Below, one piece after another: positions 12,283-22,864 of a DNA stretch of 64,000 bases. Below the pieces are notes generated by a model. It did not search any database, had not been told where the DNA came from, and worked only from the letters and a program-made list of their open reading frames with translations. The translations under genes and the position numbers were made by a program. The DNA is taken from the NCBI RefSeq assembly GCF_030247195.1, contig NC_080670.1, positions 37,849,934 to 37,913,933 on the forward strand, read 5' to 3'. Each line of letters starts with the position of its first letter. The stretch's first letter is position 1. The DNA comes from Topomyia yanbarensis (lineage: Eukaryota; Arthropoda; Insecta; Diptera; Culicidae).

Positions 12283-12892
12283 TTAACCGTTATGTATCCG
12301 ACGCGGTACCCGGGTACGTTTTTAGGTTTCAATTAATGAAATTCCCATGTTTTATCCATAGCTGGAAATTGAAACTTTGTGACATCTTAGAACTTCACTA
12401 AGTCAAGCTTTTGGGTTAATAATATTGTTGATATAGTAAAAGAGGGGGGGGGGGGAGTTAGGAGGGGCTCCTGAATTTTTTTACTACGTAACAGGCCGAC
12501 CTGGGTACTAAGGTAATTTCCAACCGATTTGGATGAGTATGGGTGTTTTGGATTCAGAAACTCATCCGCTTTTGGACTCGTCACAAAAAATAACAGACTT
12601 CCGAGACAATTTGAAGAGTTTTGATACTCATATTGCTAGGACATTATTAAAATTTACAAATCATACCCTAGTACTGGAACATTACCCCGGAAATTCCGGA
12701 TTACCAAGCAACAGATCCATTCATCCGGTTCAATTTTACAAATCAAAAAGTGGACGAGTTTCTGAATCCAAAAAATCTAAAAGTGTCCAAATCAGATAAA
12801 GGAGGCCATAGTTATGAGCATTTCAATTTGTGGATACTCGGGTACCCTCGTTGGCCTGTTAAAGGTGTTTTTTATTGGACACATAACAGTGA
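12283..12892 (+). mobile_element. TTAA-ended foldback element, internally deleted copy
   Basis: This matches the reverse complement of the longer copy at 29836-30741. It starts TTAACCGTTATGTATCCGAC and ends near 12890 in the complement of the other terminus (GGACACATAACAGT). Relative to the longer copy it lacks about 270 bases of the centre, so the two arms are fused near 12585-12610. A GGTACCCGGGTAC palindrome sits at 12305-12317 and a G homopolymer of about 13 at 12446-12460. Open frames here are fortuitous. Confidence 0.7.
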
Positions 12893-15235
12893 ATAGCCTT
12901 TTTTTCTTAGAATGTAACTCATTTCTCGTTTGAAAAAGAAATAAGGTATCAATAAGATTGATTAGTCCAAACTCAGCGTAAATGATACCTGTTCAATGAT
13001 TTGTTGAAATTCTAGATGCAAAAATAAATGGTGTTGGGCTAAACCATTCTTGAAAATATGAAAACCTACTATTGAAAAACTTTAAAACCTGCCATTTAAC
13101 TAAAAAATGTTATTCTGGCTAAGATGATAACATATGGTCTTGTCGCAAGAATAACCTGATTATAAATTAAATTCGTTGTTAATTATGGCAACCGATTTCG
13201 AAATCTGTAAAATTTCTTCTATTCTATTGTCACATTACGTGATTCGAACCTTTCCTAAGATATCCATGGGACAAGACCTTATTAATAGTCTTCCAGATAC
13301 AAGTTTTTTTTAGAAAAGTCATCAGTATTATCACCAACCTTTGATTTATCGATATTGTACTAAAATAATACCCGGGAAGTTGGAGTGTCCGTAGACCAAC
13401 CTACCCCCTCCAGTCCAGTCTTTCACTATTTGATCAGCCTCAGGCTAATTCAATGAAATACGTGCAACGTATTACGCATGCTAGAAGTGAATAAGGCATT
13501 ATTTTTCTTGAAAAGTTGCAATGGAAAGTAAACTATCCGGATATCAAAACGGAAATATATTTCATCTTGGATCAATCAATGGGAACGCCTGGTGAGTATG
13601 TGGCGCTGTACTCAAAAGAATTACGTACGTATCGAATGTATAGCTTACATATATCTCTTCCAGTGTAGGGCACTTGCAATGAATGAAGTATCACTTCGAT
13701 CTGAAGTACACATTTAATTTATAAAGTGCAAAATGATACGATGGCTCTTGGAAGTAGCCTGCAACAGACAACATACAATTCCTATTCGCATTCCTCTCCT
13801 AAACGGTTAAACCGATCTCACCTTCAACCGAAGAAGGAATCTGAATTTCTTTTTTCTAATATATCCCAAAATCGTCTAAAATCTCCAAATATTTACATTA
13901 ATTTCAACTTTCCACTTTCGGTGACACTTGGCATATTTCGAAGAAGAAAAACAACAGAAAGAAACAAAAACGCATTTTTTAAGGCGTCCACCACCGCTAC
14001 CACCGCCGCTGCCACCGTCTTCTTCGTTGCGTATCTCACCGGGTCCTACACCAACCGGTATTTATGTGTATGTATCCGAATATCGAAATGAATCGGAAAA
14101 AGAAAGTGAATGAATAGCCAATGAAGAGTGACACGCCGCCGCCGCACGGCCCAACGCACCCCAATTTCGTCCGTATTCGGGTCGTCGACACTTTCTACCA
14201 ATTCTACCAGTGGGAAGCACAAAAAGAAGAAAAATAAGATGTCGGTAGCAGTTTTGGTCAACCCCCTTCAATATCGCTAGAGGACACATCGTACAAACAC
14301 ACGCGCTGATAACGAACTGGCCGCAGCCGGCAAACGAAACGGTCAAAACATGTATAAATATAATTATAATGAGTGAAAAAATGTCCCAGGAATGTGGCAC
14401 ACACAAGTAACGCGCTGGGTTCGGTTCGGGGTAAAATTTCGGATCCCGTTGTCAAAGTTTCGCGTATTCGAGAAATGGTGTCAAGCTGCGTGTGATTCAG
14501 TATTTCAAGTTGTAAGATTTTTGAACCGTTCTCTCTGCCGATTGTCCCAATGAGGACATTTAATTACAACGCGTGAAACTTCTACTTACGGCAATGTTTG
14601 GACCATAAAACGTCGAAATACCAACGATTGGGTAATTGCTTCTCGGCTTTAAAAACTGATCCAGTTTCTTTTTTTCCACCGAACAATGACTCCCACTTTA
14701 CACAATCATTTCCGAGCAAGCTAGAATTAAATCGCACCTTTCACTTTCATTACCTAACAAATTGTGATGAATTTTACAACCGTAACAATACTGGTTCCAG
14801 ACGCGCAGCATGTTCACACATTACAACCGTTTCGGTAGCCTCAAGTCAGCACGATTCGGAAGCATCCAGCATGAGGGAGCATGCTCCGTTAGCATCCGTC
14901 GGAGTCGGAGTGAAGCTGGTCACGCTGTTTATGCAAGCGCATTTAACGGGCCCAGACTGGTCGCGGTGTGGTGTCACTTGCGCTCTTACCGCACACTCAG
15001 TCAGACAAAAGTGCCCCAGCTAGCCAGTGCCTGCCTGCGGCGTCCGCTGGCATATTTTCGCCGTTTTATTGTTACCGAGCATGAATTTATGCGTGGGCAA
15101 GGTCCAGTGGATTCCGTGGGAAGCGTTCCGGCGTGTGCGAACGTGCGTGAATAATGCGCAAAAAAAACACAAAAGCTTACAATGTTAAGGAAAGGGAGAA
15201 GGCGAAAGTTTAGAGCAAGAAATAAATATTTAATT
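12893..15235. other. Gene-free stretch with chance open frames
   Basis: From about 13700 the GC content rises and long plus frames appear (13726-14091, 14598-15023, 14810-15154) together with minus frames on the opposite strand. None shows a domain, signal peptide or conserved motif, and the frames overlap each other. A CCACCGCTACCACCGCC-type low-complexity run lies at about 13988-14020. I read it as single-copy non-coding DNA; a lineage-specific gene cannot be excluded. Confidence 0.4.
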
Positions 15236-15239
15236 TGAG

Positions 15240-16150
15240 CTTGATGAGTTCAAGAGTTGAATTTGAAATTCGAAAAAAGGGACGATGTCGTATTTGCAAT
15301 TCTATGATTCATAATGGGTGCCGTATCGCTTGTCGATACACAGCGTCGCCTAGCTGGACAAAACTTCTTACTTTTATTTCCGATTTAACATAACTTAACA
15401 TTTTTACATTTCTTACAAAAGAAATGTATAGGATTCGCTCAAACTTTGAAAACTTTTTCCGAGGCCCGGAGGGCCGAGTCTCATATACCAATCGACTCAG
15501 CTCGACAAATTGAGACAATGTCTGTATGTGTGTGTGTGTGTATGTGTGTATGTATGTATGTACAAAATGTCATGTAATTATCTCAGCAATGGCTGAACCG
15601 ATCTTAATGAAATTAGTTTCAAATGAAAGGTCTAACGTTGCCATTTGACCACTATTATTTTTGATCTTCGATATGTTGTTTACTTTCTGAGATATGGGCG
15701 ATTTTGTCAAAGCACAGCAGGTTTTTCGCAAATAACTTTCGCACAATACAATATTGTCCCACGAACTGCACATATATAGAAAGCTTGTAAAAATACCTTT
15801 CTAACAAGCTGTAGATTGTTTAAGTCCGTGCACGAGCGGCGGAGATATTAAACATTTTGTATTTTTAGCCCGCGCTTACCAATTTCCACTAATTAAAAAT
15901 GAGATTGTTTCATAAAGAGTATTGCTTTACTGGTGTCTTAGGGGCAAAACTAAACCGATTTTAAATATCGGGGTATGAAAACACATCTACGTGATTCAAG
16001 GAATTCGATGTTGAGAACATTTTGTGAATTACCTTTATAATAAATGAACTATTTCTCAAAAATCAATATATAAGTTCACTTCAAAGGCAAAATAATGTGT
16101 TGATAAAGAAACAGTGAGTTCTAGTATTTATTCCTTGGATTAGGCATTGC
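15240..16150. repeat. Dispersed mosquito-type repeat with TG microsatellite
   Basis: This holds a segment with CCGAGGCCCGGAGGGCCGAG and then GACTCAGCTCGACAAATTGAG (about 15460-15515), followed by a TG/TATG microsatellite at 15519-15565 and text describing weak dyads further on. This combination is familiar from abundant non-coding repeats of mosquitoes (from memory, not searched). No coding potential; edges are approximate. Confidence 0.55.
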
Positions 16151-16461
16151 ATTCAATCATGAGGTAAATTTTGGATGGTATATCAATACACATATCAACA
16201 AGTAATTCACCTAGTAGTGAGATAAAAGATTTCTCATATAATTATACTTGTGGCGTCACCGAAAGGAACTGTATGTTTGAAGCCCAAAAAGCTAGCGAAC
16301 ATTTAGCTGTTTTGCAGGATTTAGATTATACTGGTTATGGCGCAAAAATTACTACTTACATTATGTATGATAAGAATGTAAGAATCAATATATCATAATA
16401 ATATACCTATAAAAATAATGTCACTGCATTAACCATCATTTGCCATTCCTCACACGCCCCC

Positions 16462-16519
<58 letters not shown>

Positions 16520-16830
16520 GTTTCTCTTCTATCGCATCTATCTAGCTATTTCTGTATCCATTTCTAAGTTGTGTAATAAGATCTTCTGTCAATCTGAAAT
16601 ATTTATTAATTGTAATTGCGAAGGTTTGAGAAAACAAAACTATTTTTGTCTGCTGCTACCTCAACTCAAGTTTAATTCAATTGTATTCAAAGCCTGCATC
16701 TACACGATAATTAAGGAAATTCATGGCAATATCAAAAAAATATTTGGCTTAACGGGGTAATATGAAAGTTTGACGATGAAAATTTTCAAAAGAGACATTC
16801 CATATTTAAACTATTCGTATCTCTATTGAA
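16151..16830. other. Gene-free stretch with CT microsatellite
   Basis: No gene. A pure CT dinucleotide run occupies about 16466-16509 and continues imperfectly to 16520. The open frame at 16440-16760 is produced by it. Confidence 0.6.
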
Positions 16831-17251
16831 TTTTGAATGAAATATATGCTCAAAGACTGAAAGCTGAAGCCAGCAGGATTGGACTTGCTATCAACGTTTC
16901 GAAGACAAAATACATGAGAGGAAGAGGTTCTAGAAACGACAATGTGAACCTCCCACCCGAGTTCGGATTGATGGTGACGAAATCGAGATGGTCGACGAAT
17001 TCATGTATTTGGGCTCACTGGTAACCGACGACAATGATAACAGCAGAGAAATTCAGAGACGATCTTAGCGGGAAATCGTGCCTACTTTGGACTCCAGAGG
17101 ACGCTCCGGTCGAACAAATTTCGCCGCCGCACGAAGTTGATTATCTTCAAGACGCTGATTAGATCGGTGGTCCTCTACGACCACGAGACCTGGACTATGC
17201 TCGTGGAGGACCAACGCGCCGTTGGAGTTTTCGAACGAAAGGTGTTGCGTA

Positions 17252-18018
17252 CACCCAAAACGTACCCGGTAAGATTCGCTTACATTAATGCAATAAATAC
17301 GAGCGAAAATTGCAAGCGTTCTGGTAATGTGCGAAAATTGCAAGAAGCTTCCTTGCATGCAATGCAAGAAACAGAAAAACCGAATTTTGCATATGTATTA
17401 GCGATGTATGTGTATTGGTGACCAATATGCGTTAGAAAAAAAGACTGTTGGCATTGAAAAATGAATCCTCCACAAACAGATCGCTGAGCAATGCTTTATC
17501 CACCCAACCATACTACCAGATAGTAATAAGTGGATAAAAGCCATATATAAACACTTAGATGATTTCACGATTAATGAAAAAAGTAAAACAAGCAACCAGA
17601 TTTGAACTCAGGCCTTTCCGCATCATAGCGCTAACTATAAGCACTGATCTGTCCTTACACATAAGAACAGGACGTTAAAACTCTTACAATTGTCACATCC
17701 GCAATTTGATGCCGGCTCGTGTGTAATGAATAAACCACAAAACTGCGTTTGATGATGTTGGTGAGGAATGAATAAAAAGTAGACGGAAAATAAAAACTCG
17801 CCGTGCGTTGCTATACCAACCAGCATAGGCATGTGAATGTGGTGGTAATCCTTTGACAGTGTGTTGAAGAAACGTATGTACGTATAGCGAGAGATGAAGT
17901 GATTTTATATGCTTGCAACAATTGCAAGCGGCTTTAACTGCAAAATTGCAAGCGATGCTAACATTATTTGCAAGTGATTGTCGCTTGCAATAATTGCAAG
18001 AGATTTTTGTTTTGGGTG
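17252..18018. mobile_element. 767-bp TA-target non-autonomous DNA element
   Basis: Terminal inverted repeats CACCCAAAAC and GTTTTGGGTG abut TA dinucleotides at 17250-17251 and 18019-18020, one of which is the target duplication. The host sequence across the empty site is independently verified by the LINE reading frame. Subterminal regions at both ends carry several copies of AATTGCAAGCG/TTGCAAG. There is no transposase frame, so it is a MITE-type element mobilised in trans, probably by a Tc1/mariner-type enzyme given the TA target. Confidence 0.9.
17590..17665 (-). repeat. tRNA-like segment inside the TA element
   Basis: The minus strand contains a B-box-like GAGTTCAAATC (complement of 17599-17609) preceded by tRNA-like spacing. 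No cloverleaf closes. It may be a SINE fragment captured or inserted in the element. Confidence 0.3.
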
Positions 18019-18120
18019 TACCATCTATGGTGGCGTGCAGATGGAAGACGGAACGTGGCGCAGGCGAATGAACCATGAGTTGTATCAGCTGCACATTCGT
18101 TATATTGGTACGAACTTTCA

Positions 18121-18600
18121 TGAAAAATAACGGATCAAAGACCAAAAATATCCACAAATTAGATCCAGGAAAAGAAGTCTCCCAAAGTACCCACTCTCGA
18201 TGGGGGATGCAACTACAATGTGTCTTCTAACTTATCGTCGTCCATATTTGGATATACTGAGTAGTTTGAACCATTTCTTTTTCACAGTATTGGTCTGTAT
18301 AGCACTTATTTATCCATATTTCCTGCACGAGGATTCCGAACGAAACAATATGAAAGCTATAAGGATGAATGGAAATAGACTGCATTGCAATCAACTGAAT
18401 GCACGGCTTTTATGCTATCGACATATAGCCTAGACATTTCACACTATTTACTTCAATTCAAATAAAAACTTTGAAATATCTACCTGTCTCATTCACGAAT
18501 CGCATTCTCCGTCGTTCTCTGTTCAAGGGGCTCGAAAGCTCATGTGACCTTGTCTCGCTTTACTATATTCAATTGCGCGTTACAATACTGGACCAGTAAA
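18121..18600. other. Gene-free stretch
   Basis: A 77-codon plus frame at 18200-18433 has one hydrophobic segment but no recognisable family. I do not call it a gene. Confidence 0.4.
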
Positions 18601-18619
18601 TTCTATTCTGTACATAAAT

Positions 18620-19263
18620 CTTGTCCGCATCTTTTTATTCGTTTTGTTCATCTGCGTTCATTTTACTTATTTTATTCGTTTCATTCTTTGGATTCACTCT
18701 GATCAGTTTATTCTTTTTGTGCATTTTACTCATATCATTCATTTAACTTATTTTATTATTTTTTTTTTCATTGTATGCACTTTATTCATTTTTTCCAGTT
18801 TATTCATTTTGTTCAGTTTCTTCATTTTAATAATCTGACTACTTTTTCAGTTTTAATCATTTCATCCAAATAATTTATTTGATTCAATTTATTTCTTTAT
18901 ATTAATTCATAACCTTTTACAATTGTTCAATTTTTTTATTTTAATCAATGCATTTAATTCTGCTAATTTTCTTCTTTTTATTCATTTTATCATTTCAACT
19001 CATTTTGCTTATTTGATTCGTTTGTTTTATTTATGCATTTCATTTATTTTTACTTTATTCATTTTGTTCATCCATTCTTTTTATTCATTTGATCCATTTC
19101 ATTAATTTGATTCATTGTATTCACTGGACGAATTAAATCAATTTGATTCATTTAATTCATTTGAATAATTTGATTCATGTGATTCATGTGATTCATTTGA
19201 TTCATATGATTCATTTAATTCATTTGATTCATTTGATTCATTTGATTCATTTGATTCATTTGA
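18620..19263. repeat. Degenerate ATTCATTTG tandem array
   Basis: The tract is built from TTCATTT and ATTCATTTG units. It is highly degenerate at its start and becomes regular between about 19130 and 19263, where the 9-base unit ATTCATTTG repeats in register. Because 9 is a multiple of three it yields repetitive frames such as IHLIHLIHL, which are artefacts. The array ends abruptly at a perfect hairpin. Confidence 0.9.
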
Positions 19264-19312
19264 TTGCAGAACTCACGAGAAGTTGGGTGCCTACTTCTCG
19301 TGAGTTCTGCAA
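19264..19312. repeat. Perfect 20-bp hairpin at array edge
   Basis: Bases 19264-19283 and 19293-19312 are exact reverse complements (20 of 20) around a 9-base loop TGGGTGCCT. The left arm begins inside the last ATTCATTTG unit. Confidence 0.95.
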
Positions 19313-19394
19313 ACTAATCCAATAGTGAAATGTGTAAGAAATGTCTCATCTCACTGCTAGGTGGATTAAATAGGTTTTTTGTTTGCAAACAGAG
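19313..19394. other. Spacer before LOA/I-like LINE 3' end
   Basis: Short unassigned spacer. Confidence 0.3.
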
Positions 19395-20596
19395 TTTTCT
19401 CTCCCAGGAACTCAGGACCAAAGGAGTGACATTAACCCTCTTAGCCAAGTTACTCCCAACAATTCATCAAACTCCCATCAAATTGAAACGGTTGGTACGG
19501 TTGTCCATGTTTCTTCCTTATTCAAGGTTCAAAACAATTCGTTGATTAAATCACTCATTAAAAGAATAATTTGATTGCCGTATAATTTTGAATCATCTTC
19601 AATTTGTTCGCTGCACAGCTGGCCTGGCCGCTTTAATGATTGTATCGCATACCATATGTGCCACAAACATTAATATTGACAAGAAAATTTTCCAGGATCC
19701 CTGCATGTATTGGCTGTGTATGCGTAGACCAGACTAAACTAGGTTAGAGTTTTCTCAAATGTCCGGTCAGTGCCCTGACTAGAATACTGCAGTTGTGCTT
19801 GGAAAAAAGTAACAAATCTTTGACATTTTCGGACTAACATCTGGCATAAAAGTCCTTGTTTGAACGCAAGTTTGCAAGCTACACCAATGGTTGGCATGTT
19901 CGAATGCAGCCTAAGAGCGAATCTTGTGCTTTATCCAACTTATCGACAGTGGTAGAACTGGTTCTGGACCAACGATGTCAGTCACAGCGCCAGCTCTAGC
20001 CATTTCGTCCGCCCCTTCGTTTCCAGTAATACCGGAGTGACAGGGTACCCATAGAAGGTAGATAGCATTTTAAAGGCTAAGTTCTTCGATTTGATTTCGA
20101 TATGCGATTACTGATTTCGATCTCGAATCTGCCGAACTAAGTGCTTTCAGGGCAGCCTGACTGTCAGAGCAAAAATGGATTCATTTACCGCAAATTCCCT
20201 GTTGAAGTGCTGATTATACGCCACACAGAATAGCAAAGATTTCTGCTTGGAATGCGGTACAGTATCTACCCAGCGAATGAGATTGGTTTAATCTAATTTC
20301 ATGGCAATAGACACCGGCTCGGCCCTCCAACAAACAACCGTCAGTATAACAAACTGTCACTCCATTCAGTCAGACAGCCATTCCTCGCGAAGAGGAATTC
20401 TCACATTGAATGTTTTAAAAGGAAAACTACATGTGACTGTAAGGTCACTGGGAGCAAGTGTATACTCATCCCAAGTAACCATTTGGGGCCACAGTCTTGT
20501 GTGGCTAGTTGCACGATCTATTGGGTTACTGTTCCAGAGCCCAGTAACCTTAAGACGGTATGCACAAGAACGTGCTGCTTATTTCAGAAACACATG
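19395..20596 (-). pseudogene. LOA/I-like LINE: RNase H region and 3' UTR
   Basis: On the minus strand from 20596 down, the sequence continues the reading that was interrupted by the MITE. It begins with a segment like SCAYRLKVTGLWNSNPI in one frame. An RNase H domain follows: YTDG near 20340, CHEIRLNQSHSLGRYC and then FQAEIFAIL (about 20220-20310), and DSQAALKAL-like text (about 20150-20170). Frameshifts and stops break it. Below about 19740 lies a 3' untranslated region that is shared, in the opposite orientation, with 40480-40830. An RNase H domain C-terminal to the reverse transcriptase is characteristic of the I/LOA groups, hence the call. Confidence 0.7.
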
Positions 20597-20598
20597 TA

Positions 20599-21915
20599 GG
20601 GGAACTGGGGGGAAGCCCGACACCCTGGGTAAGCCCGACACCCCACGACTTTTCCCAGATATCAAATTTTAAATCATACAATAATGACAGGATATTATTG
20701 GTACGATTATTTTTGGAATTTCGATACATATCGATGCCATATGGGTTCATAAACGTCAACAAAATAAACAAAACAAGCGAAAGCAAAGTTGATGCGCTTT
20801 TGGATGTTATTTTTAGTTGATACATTTTAAGGTTTTAATAACACAAAAGCTTTGAAAATGAACAGTTTTTTTGTCACACATTCTATTCTACTCTCCATAT
20901 CGTTATTTGTATGTATTGAAGATAAATTTGAGTATTTCAATACTGTTAATTGAGCATTTAACAAAAATGGGCGCTGTTGGGGCAAGACCGACAGTTTTTG
21001 GGTGGGGTAAGACACGGTGTTTAGATAATTGGGTTCGTTTTTGATTCGATACAAACGACTGGGTATATTTGTTGTGTTCAATTATACTATAATTACGTCA
21101 TGTTAATAATTGAAATACACGGAAACTATGTTTTTTGCATTTATTTATCAGTATTGTCTCAAGCCGACCAAAAAAATTAAAAATTAATTGAACGTGATTT
21201 ATAATAATATTACAAAAAGAAACGAAAAGTATAATCTAATATGAGATTTTGAAATGATATTGATGAAAAAATTTCATTGACCGTCGGATTGTTGATCAAC
21301 AGTGTTCCGAAAAATCACAACACGAACCGGATAGCTTACTACGAAGCGTGCGTCACTTCTAAGTGAATGAGTCCTAGTAACAGCGTATATAATCTGCTTG
21401 CAGAACAGCTCTTCCTCGTTAGAATGGCTATACAAGTGGCAATAAAGCTCGAAAGAATTACTTGAGAAAACCTGTACCATAATATAAACCATGCGTTAAA
21501 CATTATTTATTCATAACACCACGCATTCGAATGCTCTTCCTCTTGCTACGCGATGAAACTACAGAAAGTATGCGTTTGCATCACACATACTCATATACAC
21601 ATAATTGCACGTTATCACACTTTCACAATACATTTTTAATGGAAAAAAATGGACAAAAAGAAAGTTCAAAAGGGGGTCGCTCTTGCCCCTTTGGGGTGTC
21701 GGTCTTACCCGCAGCGTTTTTAAAATGACATTTTTCTCCATTTTTTGGCAACCAATAATTTTTAATGAATTCAATTTTTTGAAACGCTGAAAAAATTATA
21801 TTTTGTTAAGAACCACCTAAACAAGGATTATGCACAGAATATACAATTTTAGGAACATTGTGGAATTCTAGAAAAATTATTGCGCTTAAGGTGTCGGACT
21901 TACCCCGCGTTCCCC
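20599..21915. mobile_element. 1.3-kb TA-target MITE inside the LOA/I-like LINE
   Basis: The left end GGGGAACTGGGGGG and the right end, complement of GGGGAACGCGGGG, are inverted repeats that continue into AAG.CCGACACC on both sides. TA dinucleotides flank the element at 20597-20598 and 21916-21917. Rejoining the flanks at one TA restores the LINE reading (EALLNTKPLHV). More copies of the GGGTAAG.CCGACA motif sit inside (about 20640, 20970, 21000 and, inverted, 21690). There is no transposase, and the open frames within are short and unrelated. Confidence 0.85.
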
Positions 21916-21917
21916 TA

Positions 21918-22429
21918 GTGGTTTTGTGTTCAAGAGTGCCTCGAGAGTAGCAATAGGTGTTGTCGAGAACGCACCAGTCATCGTCATCAAGACCATCCCC
22001 TGAAGATGGTTTAACTTTGATTGAATTGTCATGACTTCTTCCTTCTGCCATCGAATAAGGCACCCCTATGCCAGCATTGGTCTAGCAATTGTTGTGTAGA
22101 TCCACTGAATGTACTTGGGTTTGAGTCCCCAAGATTTGCCGAAAGCCCGTCTACATTGACCGAAGGCCATGCAAGCTTTCTTGATCCTGAAATCGAAGTC
22201 CAATTAGGTTTTGAGTCAAGAATTACCCCAACGTACTTAGCTTGATCTACGACAACAATTTCAGAGTAAAAAAACTGCAACGGACGAGCCCCGGTTGTAA
22301 TTCTTCGTTGCGCGAAAAGTACCATTGTTGTTTTATTTGTATTAACTGATAGTCAACAACACATAAGGCTTGTTGCATCAAATCAAAAAGTGTGTTAATG
22401 CAAATACCGGTGATCATTATATGATAATC
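21918..22429 (-). pseudogene. LOA/I-like LINE: RT middle and thumb region
   Basis: Minus-strand reading from 22429 downward starts directly after the L1-like insertion with DYHIMITGICINTLFDLMQQALCVV and continues as TTMVLFAQRR..TGARPLQFF..EIVVVDQAKYVGVILDSKPNW. This is the stretch that follows the FADD box in LOA/I-like reverse transcriptases. Further down the reading is broken (WPSVNVDGLSANLGDS is a frameshifted segment). The upstream part of the same protein lies at 27123-29020, on the other side of the inserted LINE. Confidence 0.75.
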
Positions 22430-22507
22430 ATTTTTTTTTATTGAGTTATATTTCAATTAAATATTTACATTTCACAATTCTTTCAGCAAGCAACTACATA
22501 TCTATAC

Positions 22508-22864
22508 CTAGCAAATATTTAGATACGCTCTAAAATTAACTTTTACTAATTCCTTCATATTCCACCTAAACTCTCTTATGCTCCTCTGGAAAACGTACAG
22601 ACTCAGACAGGGAAATTTGCCCGTGCAGTAAGCGACGTAATGAACCGCTAACCACACCACTGTCTTTTGGAGAGGACAGTCATCCTCAATTCTCCAAGAT
22701 AAAATGTCTTCAATTCCTATCACTTGAATGCCGTACCTATTCCGTATAATTTTCAAAACCCACTCGCAAACTTCTTTTCCTGCACTACAAGTTCGAATCC
22801 TATGGCAATTAGTGTCAATTTCTTCACATATCTCGCAGAGGTCATTTTCTACCTTACCAATATT
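22508..22864 (-). pseudogene. L1-like ORF2 C-terminal tail beyond premature stop
   Basis: This frame is continuous with the reverse transcriptase frame once the TAG at 22865-22867 is passed. It encodes about 118 residues with a zinc-finger-like cysteine-histidine cluster right after the stop (LCEICEEIDTNCHRIRTC), which is the position where L1-type ORF2 proteins carry their C-terminal CCHC. The tail then reads WRIEDDCPLQ and LAVHYVAYCTGKF and ends at TAG/TGA near 22508. The single stop therefore removes the zinc knuckle from an otherwise full ORF2. Confidence 0.75.

Larger units (their letters stand above)
16840..18120 (+). pseudogene. RTE-like LINE ORF2 relic, split by a DNA element
   Basis: Two blocks belong to one reverse-transcriptase C-terminal region. 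The upstream block (about 16850-17250) reads LKAEASRIGLAINVSKTKYM, then GDEIEMVDEF.YLGSLVT in a second frame, then KLI.FKTLIRSVVLYDHETW and VFERKVLRT in a third. The downstream block (18021-18100) resumes exactly at the next codon with IYGGVQMEDGTWRRRMNHEL. Removing 17252-18018 plus one TA restores the reading across the junction. Frameshifts elsewhere and the missing 5' and 3' parts show it was already dead or has decayed since. It is the same general protein type as the scrap at 1136-1480. Confidence 0.75.

Noticed and set aside
14598..15154. Overlapping 141- and 114-codon plus frames
   Set aside because: They overlap in different frames, have no domain or signal peptide, and lie in moderately GC-rich DNA where such lengths occur by chance.
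17693..18157. 154-codon minus frame
   Set aside because: It spans the end of a non-autonomous DNA element and the LINE outside it, so it cannot be an ancestral gene.
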